Origin: Spirochaetes bacterium GWF1_51_8
GTDB taxonomy: Bacteria > Spirochaetota > Brevinematia > Brevinematales > GWF1-51-8
DNA length: 50,305 nt
Assembly: GCA_001829415.1 (NCBI GenBank)
Contig: MIBE01000037.1
Location: forward strand, 1 to 50,305
Direction: 5' to 3'
Shown: positions 23,785-31,116 of the stretch, piece by piece
How the letters are laid out: each line of letters begins with the position of its first letter
How positions within the stretch are numbered: position 1 is the stretch's first letter
Position numbers and translations under genes: made by a program
Notes under the pieces: model-generated
Seen by the model: the letters and a program-made list of their open reading frames with translations, nothing else
Told to the model about the DNA's origin: nothing
Databases searched by the model: none

Positions 23785-24249
23785 CTATTTCGTTATAGGT
23801 TCGGCTTCCTCGAACTTGTGAAACTTTTCCAACGCTTTTTTTATGATCAAGCTGTCTTCTGACGAAAGGTCTTTCTTTTCTTTCCACTCGGTTATCGCGT
23901 TTTGGAATTCTATATTTTTCTCGTACAGCTTTTCCGAATACTTCTTTCCGATTTCTAAAAACGCTTTATCGGCGGAAAGCTCCTTTTCAAATTTCCATCC
24001 GATCCTTTGTATATATTTCAGTCCGGCCTTCGCCGTAACACCCAAATGATCGATCACATCCGCGACTTCCCCGGCAGTCTCCGATTGCCCGATTTTAAAA
24101 ATCGAATCGTCGAGCAATAAGATGATATTCGAAATTTCACTTATCATCAGGAGTTTCACTTTTGTAATATCGCCGGTGCGCGAATGCTCGCCTGAAAAAA
24201 CGATAGCCGCCGTGATTAGTACATTGAATACTATTACAGGAAAACGCAT
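23785..24249 (-). CDS. small exported helical protein, HTR family (member F)
   Basis: 154 residues. Signal peptide MRFPVIVFNVLITAAIVFSG, then EHSRTGD: the Gly-x-His-Ser/Thr-Arg motif seen in three other members of this cluster at the same position. The mature part is all-helical, with DDSIFKIGQSETAGEVADVI and a KKYSEKLYEKNIEFQNAITE helix, and has no Cys. RBS GGAGG. It is the last gene of the minus-strand run, 12 nt after the next member. It aligns with the others in plan: helix, short break, helix ending in KKY, final amphipathic helix with EExEx acidic residues. Function unknown; periplasmic or secreted. Confidence 0.65.
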   Translation of the reverse strand: MRFPVIVFNVLITAAIVFSGEHSRTGDITKVKLLMISEISNIILLLDDSIFKIGQSETAGEVADVIDHLGVTAKAGLKYIQRIGWKFEKELSADKAFLEIGKKYSEKLYEKNIEFQNAITEWKEKKDLSSEDSLIIKKALEKFHKFEEAEPITK

Positions 24250-24261
24250 TTTGTCCTCCGG

Positions 24262-24651
24262 TTATTTCTTCTCATTTTCCCATGTTATTCTAAAAAGCTC
24301 CTCGAACAGATCCGCGAACTTTTTCGTATACCCGTCGATAGCCTCCTCGAACGTCTGATCCGAATTGAGCCTCTCTTCCCATTTCTTCCGCAGGGGCTCG
24401 GCCTGAAGGAGAAGCTCTTGAATCTGCTGATTGAGTTTCAAAACCTGGTCGACGACCGTCGACTGATCCCCGGCATGTTTAATCTTCGTCAAACCCTCAT
24501 CCAGCAGTTCATACGCGTTGGAAACCGAGGCGATAATGGCTTTTTTCGCCTTCTGGTATGCGGCTTCCCCGCCGGAACGCGTGTGACTGCCCCCCGCGTA
24601 AAACACGGCCGTAAACACTAAAACCGAAATAGCCGTTATCAATATCCGCAT
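24262..24651 (-). CDS. small exported helical protein, HTR family (member E)
   Basis: 129 residues. Signal peptide MRILITAISVLVFTAVFYAG followed directly by GSHTRSGG, the family motif. The mature part is a helical bundle of about 100 residues (AYELLDEGLTKIKHAGD; LNQQIQELLLQAEPLRKKWE; YTKKFADLFEELFRITWENE) with no Cys. It starts 16 nt after the MBL-fold hydrolase stop with a GGGGGA site. The sequence pattern (L-L-x-G-x-x-x-I, then a V-x-x-V-L-x-L spacer) resembles that of members C and D, suggesting one protein family with fast divergence. Function unknown. Confidence 0.65.
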   Translation of the reverse strand: MRILITAISVLVFTAVFYAGGSHTRSGGEAAYQKAKKAIIASVSNAYELLDEGLTKIKHAGDQSTVVDQVLKLNQQIQELLLQAEPLRKKWEERLNSDQTFEEAIDGYTKKFADLFEELFRITWENEKK

Positions 24652-24667
24652 CCGTTTTCCCCCGTTC

Positions 24668-25435
24668 TTAGAATATTTCTACCGTATCGCCGGGCGCCAT
24701 CAGTTTCACCGACTGGGGCAGGACGATCCCGGCATCGTTCAGGTTTTCCCGGTAATGCGAGAATGTTCCCCAATGCACCGGGATGATCGCCGCAGGGTGG
24801 AACAGGCGGTCGAAACGGGCGACGTCTTTCGAGTTCATGGTGATCCGTCCGGCGAGTTTCGACAGGAGACCTTCGCCCAATACCGCGTTTCCGGTGTTCA
24901 GCACCGCGAGATCGATTTTCTTATCCCTCAGCGCGCGGAACATCCCCCTGTGAATCAGCGCGTCGCCCGAGACATAAAACGTGAATAACTCCCCGCCCCC
25001 GGCATACTCGACAATATACCCGTTGCCGTTCCCGATCAGGCCGCCGAGTAACGGATTGACCGAATGCACCGCGGGGACGGCCGTCACGGTCACAACCCCT
25101 TTACCCGCGAGTTCGAACCTGTCCGTCTCGCCCGCCCTCAGAACCTTCGCACCCTTTTTCCGGGGCAATACCACCGGGCTGTAGATCGCGGAGTCGCCCA
25201 TAGCGGCCATCCCGCGCATATCGATATGGTCTTCATGGATATGCGTGATGAGCCAGAAGTCGATCCCTTTGAAGTCGTCCTTTGTGTACACCGGACTGTC
25301 AAGCCGTTCGGACTTGAAGTAACGGTAGTCCTGGATCGTGCCCTTGGCGCAAAGCACCGGGTCGCAGGCGATTTTCAGCCCGCCCGCATCCATCACCCAT
25401 GTCGCCCCGCCGATCCATTTGAATTGAATTTTCAT
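24668..25435 (-). CDS. MBL-fold metal-dependent hydrolase (UlaG/COG2220-like)
   Basis: 255-residue cytoplasmic metallohydrolase of the beta-lactamase fold. The HxHxDH motif is HIHEDH (His65, His67, Asp69, His70), followed by the family's later metal ligands in SGDALIHRG (Asp near 175) and PVHWGTFSHY (His near 228). The start GGATWVMDAGGLKIACDPVL is typical of the L-ascorbate-6-phosphate-lactonase-like group. Substrate unknown. The ATG at 25433-25435 follows GGAGCGG; a longer frame to 25480 overlaps the upstream gene. It sits between members D and E of the HTR family, which ties it to that cluster by position only. Confidence 0.8.
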   Translation of the reverse strand: MKIQFKWIGGATWVMDAGGLKIACDPVLCAKGTIQDYRYFKSERLDSPVYTKDDFKGIDFWLITHIHEDHIDMRGMAAMGDSAIYSPVVLPRKKGAKVLRAGETDRFELAGKGVVTVTAVPAVHSVNPLLGGLIGNGNGYIVEYAGGGELFTFYVSGDALIHRGMFRALRDKKIDLAVLNTGNAVLGEGLLSKLAGRITMNSKDVARFDRLFHPAAIIPVHWGTFSHYRENLNDAGIVLPQSVKLMAPGDTVEIF

Positions 25436-25448
25436 GTTACCGCTCCGT

Positions 25449-25901
25449 TTAGTTCGAGAAGGCTTCTTCCAGTCTTTCATTCAGTTCATTCTTCTCTTCC
25501 TCGCTCAACTGATGGTTATCGGCCCATTCCGCGAGTTTATCCTTAAAACTCTCAAACATGGATTCCATCCGTTCGGCCTTCTCCTGAACCACCGTCATAA
25601 ATTCGGTATCGTTCATAAATACTATCGTTTTCTCGAAAATCTCCATCACTCTCTTAGCCTCGGCTAAACAATGTTTCGCGATGTTTTCTATATACTCTTC
25701 AGCCTCAGTCTGGGTTTCGCAATTGTCCAACCCGGAGGCCGCGGAGTCCAGAAAATCGGTAAGCTGTTCGATAATCACGATCACCTTCTGACCCTCGGTA
25801 TTCCCGGCGTTTTTTACTGTGCGGGTATGGTCTCCCGGGTAGAGCATCCCGGCTAAGGCAATCATAACCCCGAAAACCAGTATGCGTCCGAACATTTTCA
25901 T
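25449..25901 (-). CDS. small exported helical protein, HTR family (member D)
   Basis: 150 residues. The end of the signal peptide and mature start read AGMLYPGDHTRTVKNAG, nearly the same as member C (AGMLYAGGHTRTAKNAG). The mature part is helical with two Cys (DNC near 60, KHC near 76) that could form a disulfide. It has KAERMESMFESFKDKLAEWA and an acidic end QLSEEEKNELNERLEEAF. The C-terminal half has the same plan as member C (LHGLSEEEENEMVSVI). RBS GGAGAAG. Next gene (MBL hydrolase) after 13 nt. Function unknown. Confidence 0.68.
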   Translation of the reverse strand: MKMFGRILVFGVMIALAGMLYPGDHTRTVKNAGNTEGQKVIVIIEQLTDFLDSAASGLDNCETQTEAEEYIENIAKHCLAEAKRVMEIFEKTIVFMNDTEFMTVVQEKAERMESMFESFKDKLAEWADNHQLSEEEKNELNERLEEAFSN

Positions 25902-25948
25902 ATCTTCTCCTTTTCAATATCTCGATTCTGCACGGGAAAAACCGCCTC

Positions 25949-26404
25949 TCAGTAACCGAGGGCCGTCTTGATCACCGACACCATCTCGTTTTCTTCTTCC
26001 TCGGACAGTCCGTGCAGGTCGGACCATTCATGGATAGAGCTCATAAAGCTCTTATATGTCCGTTCCATCTTATCCGCCGCCGTCTTGATCTCTTCGATAA
26101 ACTCAGCATCTGTCGCCAGTTCAGGGAACTTGGAGAATACCTCAGCCAGGGATGCTATACCGGATTTGCACTTCCCGGCGATCTCCGTGAAAAGCGCCTT
26201 GGCTTCTTCCTTCGTTTTCAGTTCACCCAGGCTCTTCTTTCCCGATACCATCAGTTCGGTGATGCTCTCGATAGCCGCGAACACTTTTTGCTTCATATCT
26301 TTCCCGGCATTCTTCGCGGTCCGGGTGTGCCCGCCGGCGTAGAGCATCCCGGCGGATAGAAGTATCGCCGCCCCGAGAACCAGCATCCGTCTTAACACAA
26401 TCAT
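25949..26404 (-). CDS. small exported helical protein, HTR family (member C)
   Basis: 151 residues. Signal peptide of about 24 residues (MIVLRRMLVLGAAILLSAG followed by MLYA), then GGHTRTAKNAG. The mature part is helical, with one Cys (GKCKS), the KTAADKMERTYKSFMSSIHE helix and acidic SEEEENE near the end. It is clearly a paralogue of member D (same motif, same KNAG, same C-terminal SEEE helix). RBS AGGAG. It begins 20 nt after the upstream membrane protein gene, in the same run. No enzyme motif. Function unknown; possibly a periplasmic ligand-binding or chaperone-like bundle. Confidence 0.68.
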   Translation of the reverse strand: MIVLRRMLVLGAAILLSAGMLYAGGHTRTAKNAGKDMKQKVFAAIESITELMVSGKKSLGELKTKEEAKALFTEIAGKCKSGIASLAEVFSKFPELATDAEFIEEIKTAADKMERTYKSFMSSIHEWSDLHGLSEEEENEMVSVIKTALGY

Positions 26405-26424
26405 CTTTCATCTCCTCTGCATCC

Positions 26425-27462
26425 TCATTTTAACGGAACCATCAACCCCGACAGCTTCACTAAAACGGAGTCGAGGTTCACGAAAAACAGGTACATCGTC
26501 ACGGCAGATATCAGGATGTTCAACGGTTTCACCGGCGGGGCGAAAAGGATCACGACACGTACCGGCACGAGGCCGCTCAGCAGCAGATACGGGAAGATAT
26601 TCGCCATATTCACAGCGAGGTTTTCGTGAATCAAATCCTGCGCCGCGCTTATCATGCTCAACTCGCTCCACACGATCATCGCGATCGCGGTAAAAAACGG
26701 AATAACAAACATTTTCAACGGGCCGGCGATCTTCTTCACGGCCGGAATCGCGGTGAAATCTTTATCGATGAAGCATCGTTTCAGCAGGATAGTCCCCGTC
26801 ACCGCCCCCGCTGTGATCAGCACGAACAGGATCGCCCCGACTGCTCCCCCAAGAAACGCGAAATAGACGATGGAGAACGGAAACGCCAGTGCCTCATACG
26901 CGAATAATAGGCTGATAATAATCATCCACCTGATCGCCCCCTTATCGTCCTTGAAAATAAGGACACCCGGCAGGATCACGATCACTCCGGTCAGGAAAAA
27001 AACAAACATTCCCAGATAACGGTTCGGATCGTTATCCGCCGCTTCCATGGTGATTTTGGCGATGACATTGTTGACACTCATCGGCATCAGGATATACAGG
27101 CTTGTGACCGCTGCGAAGACGAAAATACCGAGCAGGATCCCGACTGCCGGGGTTTCGGCCAGCCGTTTATTGAACCTTTTGGTGAACCCGGGCTTACTAT
27201 CCGCCGGGGGATATGCTCCCGTTTTCACCGCCGCCTGCATTTCGTCATATCGTTTCAGTATGCCCGCGAAAAACAGGGCGGTAAAGAACTGGACACACAC
27301 GATTACAGCTATCGTAAACGGGATATCGCTCCCTGAAAACAGGAACCCGGCCTTCGGAACGATCAGCCTGTAGACTATAATAGCGGTAATCGAAAGCGTC
27401 AGGTCGAACACCAGCTCGTTCAGATTGACAATGCGGGAAAACTTTTCCAAAAAACCTCTCAT
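26425..27462 (-). CDS. multi-pass membrane protein, paralogue of 27480-28511
   Basis: 345 residues with about eight membrane segments and no signal peptide. Features shared with the neighbouring paralogue: NLNELVFDLT near residue 13, VCVQFFTALFFAGILKRYDE near 55-74, ILMPM near 125, NMANIFPYLLLSGLVPVR near 290 and LFAPPVKPLNILISAVT near 312. None matches a family I know. The highly conserved C-terminal block suggests a functional core at the last membrane pair. RBS GAGGGGGG. It lies between the second membrane protein and HTR member C, in one polycistronic run. A transporter or a membrane receptor for the exported proteins is a guess from position. Confidence 0.68.
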   Translation of the reverse strand: MRGFLEKFSRIVNLNELVFDLTLSITAIIVYRLIVPKAGFLFSGSDIPFTIAVIVCVQFFTALFFAGILKRYDEMQAAVKTGAYPPADSKPGFTKRFNKRLAETPAVGILLGIFVFAAVTSLYILMPMSVNNVIAKITMEAADNDPNRYLGMFVFFLTGVIVILPGVLIFKDDKGAIRWMIIISLLFAYEALAFPFSIVYFAFLGGAVGAILFVLITAGAVTGTILLKRCFIDKDFTAIPAVKKIAGPLKMFVIPFFTAIAMIVWSELSMISAAQDLIHENLAVNMANIFPYLLLSGLVPVRVVILFAPPVKPLNILISAVTMYLFFVNLDSVLVKLSGLMVPLK

Positions 27463-27479
27463 TTTTTTCCCCCCTCTTT

Positions 27480-28511
27480 CTATCGAATACGCCCGATTAT
27501 TTCCATTATACCGCCCAGAATGGCGTCGATGTTCGCGAAAAACAGATAGAACGTCACCGCGGAGATGAGAATGTTCACCGGTTTCACCGGCGGAGCGAAG
27601 AGCGCCGCCGCGCGGACCGGCACGAGCCCGCCCAACAGCAGATACGGGAAGATATTCGCCATATTAATCCCTATATGGTTCAGCGATAACTCCCTTACCG
27701 AACTGTAAAGGATCATGTCGTTCCACGCAAAGAGCGCGACGGCGGTCAGGAACGGAATCACTATCGCGCGTAACGGGCGCATGAGCTTGACCGCAATCGG
27801 TTTATCCATAATCTCCCGGTCGGCGAGCATGATCTTGAAAATGATAATCCCGGCAAAAATCCCGCCCGTACCTACAAGAAACAGCACCGCTCCGAGGAAC
27901 CCGTGAGCATACGCGAAAAAAACAATCCCGATAGGCCAGACTATAAATTCGGAGATAAACGGTACGGCAGATATCGCATACCAGCGCACCAGCGCCTGCG
28001 ATCCCTTGAACATCATCACCCCGGCCAGCATCACCGCAAATCCGGTTGTGAGCAGAGTGACAACCATCATGTATTTATTCGCGTCGCCGGACTCCGCCGC
28101 CATTGCCATCTGTCTCGCGATTTTGTAGACTTCCATCGGCATCAGGATAAAAAGGCCGTTCACACCCGCGAAAAGAAACAAATAAAGAATGAAACGGACG
28201 ATTTTGCTTTTGACCATCCGTTTATTCATCCTGTCGATAAACCCGATTCTGTTCCCGAACGGGGGATAGATACCGAGCGCGCAGTCTTCCTTCAGCTCGT
28301 CGTACCTTTTCAGGATGCCCGCGAAGAAAAGCGCCGTAAAGAACTGGACGCAGACGATCACGGCGATCTTCTCCCAAATCCCGGGCTGATGAAACAGAAA
28401 ACCGCTCTGCCGGTATACGAATACCGCGGCGGCGGTAATAGTCAGGTCGAACACAAGCTCGTTCAGGTTGACATACTCGGATAACTTCTCGAAAACATCC
28501 CGGATCCCCAT
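27480..28511 (-). CDS. multi-pass membrane protein, paralogue of 26425-27462
   Basis: 343 residues, about eight membrane segments. It shares with the next gene NLNELVFDLT, VCVQFFTALFFAGILKRYDE (identical over 20 residues), LFILMPM, and NMANIFPYLLLGGLVPVR followed by LFAPPVKPVNILISAVT. The two are tandem paralogues 17 nt apart. The middle loops differ more (GIYPPFGNRIGFIDRMNKRM). RBS GGAGGGG. It starts 23 nt after the oxidoreductase stop. Unknown family. The near-identical blocks argue for one conserved partner or substrate site in both proteins, perhaps as a heterodimer. Confidence 0.68.
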   Translation of the reverse strand: MGIRDVFEKLSEYVNLNELVFDLTITAAAVFVYRQSGFLFHQPGIWEKIAVIVCVQFFTALFFAGILKRYDELKEDCALGIYPPFGNRIGFIDRMNKRMVKSKIVRFILYLFLFAGVNGLFILMPMEVYKIARQMAMAAESGDANKYMMVVTLLTTGFAVMLAGVMMFKGSQALVRWYAISAVPFISEFIVWPIGIVFFAYAHGFLGAVLFLVGTGGIFAGIIIFKIMLADREIMDKPIAVKLMRPLRAIVIPFLTAVALFAWNDMILYSSVRELSLNHIGINMANIFPYLLLGGLVPVRAAALFAPPVKPVNILISAVTFYLFFANIDAILGGIMEIIGRIR

Positions 28512-28534
28512 GACCCCTCCTTCTTAAACAGTCT

Positions 28535-29506
28535 CTACTTACTCCGCGGCGATTTCCCGAAGAATTCGAGGAACCGTGCCGCTTCGTCTATTCCTTCGGC
28601 GAGCGGATGCGGATTCGGAGCGTTACCCAGAGCGAAATCGAGAAACGCGTCCCATTCGGCGCTGAAGGAATCGTGCAGGCGATGTCCCTTATACTCCCTG
28701 ATTGTCACCTTGCCATCCGACGGCTTAAAGAGCGTTTTCTCACGTCCGATCATGAGATGCCCTATATCGGTCGTCATCTCGAAGATTTCAGACTTGTGCG
28801 GCGAACGGTAATCCGTTATGAATACGCCCTCCGTTCTGCCGTCCGAAAGTGTCCATTCGAGGCGCGACGGAAATCCGTCCTCGGCCTTCCCGGACACGGC
28901 GCCCTTTACCAGCATCAAAGACGGAAACAGTCTCGCGGGCAGGGAGAAATGGTGCACGCCCCAGTCGAAGAGAAAACCGCCGGTATGTTCGGGATTCGCC
29001 CGCCATTCCTTCCGGAGATACGCCACCCCGTCGAGCGTGTAGTTCCGTTCGACAATATAACGGAACTTTTCAGGCGCGCCCCATTCCCCCGAGGCCAGCC
29101 GTTTCCGGAGGTCGGTGAAGAACTCGAAAAAGAGCTGGTTTTCCGCGATCACGCATCCCGACAGCATCCCAGGGTTCATTCCGTCGAACTCGTCCTTTTG
29201 GGAAAGCGCCGCGATAGCCGGTTTTTCGCAGAAAACCTTTTTCCCCGCCGCAAGCCCCTTTTTTATCCATTCCGTGTTTTTCACAATCGGCACCGCGATC
29301 AGGAGCGCATCCGTATCGTCGGTAAGCGCCTCCATTTCCGTGAGATAGACATTCGGAATTGCGAATTTTTCAGCAAGATGCGCCGAACTTTTTCCCGATA
29401 GGGAATAGATCCCTTTCACAAGGACACGGTTTTTCATCCCCGTCAGCAGGGGCAGGTGAGTTTCCTCGACAATCAGCCCCGCGCCGATAATTCCCAAACG
29501 AAGCAT
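28535..29506 (-). CDS. Gfo/Idh/MocA-family oxidoreductase
   Basis: 323-residue NAD(P)-dependent oxidoreductase of the sugar-dehydrogenase type. The Rossmann motif is GIIGAGLIVEE (6-16), and the EKP signature lies at 94-96 (VFCEKPAIAA), with the family's catalytic lysine Lys95. The C-terminal alpha/beta domain shows GGFLFDWGVHHFSL, a variant of the family GG..D.G.H motif. The substrate is probably a sugar or cyclitol but cannot be named. RBS GGAGG. It lies 13 nt after HTR member B and 23 nt before the first membrane protein, inside the secreted-protein cluster, an unexpected partner. Confidence 0.82.
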   Translation of the reverse strand: MLRLGIIGAGLIVEETHLPLLTGMKNRVLVKGIYSLSGKSSAHLAEKFAIPNVYLTEMEALTDDTDALLIAVPIVKNTEWIKKGLAAGKKVFCEKPAIAALSQKDEFDGMNPGMLSGCVIAENQLFFEFFTDLRKRLASGEWGAPEKFRYIVERNYTLDGVAYLRKEWRANPEHTGGFLFDWGVHHFSLPARLFPSLMLVKGAVSGKAEDGFPSRLEWTLSDGRTEGVFITDYRSPHKSEIFEMTTDIGHLMIGREKTLFKPSDGKVTIREYKGHRLHDSFSAEWDAFLDFALGNAPNPHPLAEGIDEAARFLEFFGKSPRSK

Positions 29507-29519
29507 TTTACCTCCGCGA

Positions 29520-29996
29520 TTAAAAGAACGATTTATAGAACGTATCGTTAAAATGCGTGATGCTGTCCGAGAACTTCTTTATCCCTTCGGTATCCGATGA
29601 GTATCTTTCGATAAACAATGTGACTTCTTCCGCGAACCTGATCAACGCGATGGATATGCCTTCCAGAGACGATGCGCTTTGGTTGTACAATTCACTCTTC
29701 TGATCGAGAGTCAGTCCGTCGAGCAGTTTCCGGTTCTCCGCTCCCTTCGTTTCGAAGTATTTATCCATCTCGACAATTATATCAATTCCCTCTCCGGTAC
29801 TCTTGGCCTTACTCAGCATCACCGCCGTCTCGAACACCTTAGCCTTCATCCCGTCGTACCCCTGAATAAAAGCGCCGATTCGCTTCTGCAACTCTTCGGG
29901 AGAAGTTGCAACCGTTCTCCGGGAAAACGGGGGGTCTTCCCCGGAAATAGTGACGTGAAAGAGAATGAGAAGTATTAACAATAGTCCTTTCTTCAC
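29520..29996 (-). CDS. small exported helical protein, divergent cluster member B
   Basis: 158 residues with GTG start (29994-29996) after GAGGAGG. Signal peptide MKKGLLLILLILFHVTISG, then EDPPFSRRTVATSPEE, where SRRT replaces the HTRT motif of other members. The mature part is helical with no Cys (LQKRIGAFIQGYDGMKAKV; IDIIVEMDKYFETKGAENRK; IALIRFAEEVTLFIERYSSD). Its length, plan and place at the head of the tight run mark it as a diverged member. 154 nt separate it from member A. Function unknown. Confidence 0.62.
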   Translation of the reverse strand: MKKGLLLILLILFHVTISGEDPPFSRRTVATSPEELQKRIGAFIQGYDGMKAKVFETAVMLSKAKSTGEGIDIIVEMDKYFETKGAENRKLLDGLTLDQKSELYNQSASSLEGISIALIRFAEEVTLFIERYSSDTEGIKKFSDSITHFNDTFYKSFF

Positions 29997-30055
29997 TGTT
30001 TCCTCCTCACGGATTTATTTATGGGCACTTCTAATAACCACTGGTTCTCGGCGGC

Positions 30056-30089
30056 CCGTCTACCTTCTACGAATGTGGAAGGCGGGCTA
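30056..30089. repeat. short palindromic repeat (CCTTCTACGAA type)
   Basis: CCTTCTACGAATGTGGAAGG flanked by CCCGT on the left and CGGGC on the right, an imperfect hairpin. The same unit in reverse occurs at 33845-33870. A dispersed intergenic palindrome. Confidence 0.55.
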
Positions 30090-30150
30090 CCAAAGGTTGA
30101 AGTTAGGTAAGGGAGCGAACATTTTGCGTATTTTTAAAGATATGTCATCA

Positions 30151-30657
30151 TTAATGTTCATATTTTTCAGAATCGCCCTTATAGTATCCCTGCTGCCACT
30201 CGTTCAGTTTATCCATCGCGGACGTTATCGCTTCGGCCGCATCGGGATCGCCGGAGAATTTTTCCTTCAACGATTCGATCCCTTCGGAAAATTCGTCATA
30301 CACGCCGACCATCGCGTTTACCTTGGGAAGAAGCAGTTGCCAGATAGGCTCGCCCGCGCCTTCGTCCATCTTCTTCAAGAATTCCGCCTGCGGCAAAATA
30401 GTGTCCCGCAGGTCCTGATCGATCATCAGGATCAGGTGTTCCGCGTCCTTCGCGCTCTCGACATTCTCGAGCCCGGCTATCCCGTTCTTAAAAATCGCCG
30501 TACAGCTATCGATAAGGGCTTCCGCCGTCTTGGACAGCTTCTGGTACTCCGTTTCCTTTCCGGCGGTGTGACGGGTCTTCGCATCGTAAGCCGCCGCGTT
30601 CATAATTACCGGAGAAACGAAGAATACGATAAACAGAAAGAGAATTTTTTCACGCAT
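30151..30657 (-). CDS. small exported helical protein, cluster member A
   Basis: 168 residues. The ATG at 30655-30657 follows AAGGAG; a longer frame upstream lacks a signal. Signal peptide MREKILFLFIVFFVSPVIMN followed by AAAYDAKTRHTAGKETEYQK. A scrambled version of the motif, TRHT, stands where HTRT lies in other members, and TEYQK matches AAYQK of member E. The mature part is helical (AEALIDSCTAIFKNGIAGLE; DAAEAITSAMDKLNEWQQGY) with one Cys. It is the most upstream member of the minus-strand run, with its own possible promoter at 30683-30711. Function unknown. Confidence 0.63.
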   Translation of the reverse strand: MREKILFLFIVFFVSPVIMNAAAYDAKTRHTAGKETEYQKLSKTAEALIDSCTAIFKNGIAGLENVESAKDAEHLILMIDQDLRDTILPQAEFLKKMDEGAGEPIWQLLLPKVNAMVGVYDEFSEGIESLKEKFSGDPDAAEAITSAMDKLNEWQQGYYKGDSEKYEH

Positions 30658-30682
30658 GAGAAGCTCCTTATTGGTAAGCAAT

Positions 30683-30711
30683 ATCATAACTCGCGGCGTA
30701 AAAAACGTAAA
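30683..30711 (-). promoter_or_regulatory. possible promoter of the secreted-protein cluster
   Basis: On the minus strand TTTACG (30706-30711), 17-nt spacer, TATGAT (30683-30688), 26 nt before the ATG of member A. Modest match at the -35. Confidence 0.4.
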
Positions 30712-30768
30712 CATTTCAACGTGACGGAAGAACTGACGCGGCACTCAAACCTATCGGAGACTGAGGTA

Positions 30769-30825
30769 TTGACCACAAGCACTCGATACCGATTAAATCT
30801 AAAGGTATCGAGTACAAGCGGTCAA
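30769..30825. repeat. nested palindrome, unit 1
   Basis: TTGACC-ACAAGC-ACTCGATACC, a 13-nt centre, then GGTATCGAGT-ACAAGC-GGTCAA. The outer hexamers and inner decamers are perfect inverted repeats, but the ACAAGC inside each arm is a direct repeat. Unit 2 follows about 79 nt later. Confidence 0.8.
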
Positions 30826-30847
30826 CATCTATCCCGGAACTAAGGAA

Positions 30848-30905
30848 TTGACCACAGGCACTCGATGCTGATTAAATCCATGATGTATCGAGCACAGGCA
30901 GTCAA
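30848..30905. repeat. nested palindrome, unit 2
   Basis: TTGACC-ACAGGC-ACTCGAT, a centre of about 20 nt sharing GATTAAATC with unit 1, then ATCGAG-C-ACAGGC-AGTCAA. Same plan as unit 1 with ACAGGC in place of ACAAGC in both arms, so the direct pair changed in step. It ends 3 nt before a consensus promoter. Confidence 0.75.
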
Positions 30906-30907
30906 TT

Positions 30908-30936
30908 TTGACAGACGGTGAGTTTTCCAATATAAT
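30908..30936 (+). promoter_or_regulatory. consensus sigma-70 promoter upstream of fliO-like/mnmA
   Basis: TTGACA (30908-30913), 17-nt spacer, TATAAT (30931-30936): full consensus. A leader of about 170 nt precedes the ATG at 31117. The palindromes at 30769-30905 lie directly upstream, where an activator or repressor might bind. Confidence 0.75.
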
Positions 30937-31066
30937 ACTGCGTGATAAGTAGGAAATATCAGGAACGCGCGGCGGTTTTCTTCCTTAAAAAAACAGCGCT
31001 ATGAATCAGCTTCCCTGAAACTGGTACTGGGAAACGGGTTTATCCGCCGGGCGGTTGAGACTTTTA

Positions 31067-31102
31067 CTTTTCACTTGTAACTTGTAACTTTTCACTTGTT
31101 TC
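31067..31102. repeat. AAGTGAAAAGT-type heptamer-like repeat (reverse orientation)
   Basis: TTTACTTTTCACTTGTAACT and its continuation, in reverse the unit AAGTGAAAAGT with AAGTTAC variants. Same simple repeat as at 45957-46030. Confidence 0.55.
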
Positions 31103-31116
31103 TTACGGAGGGGAAT

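Noticed and set aside
30769-30905. Possible CRISPR array
   Set aside because: Only two units, internally palindromic over their full length, with no constant-length spacers and no cas genes in the window.
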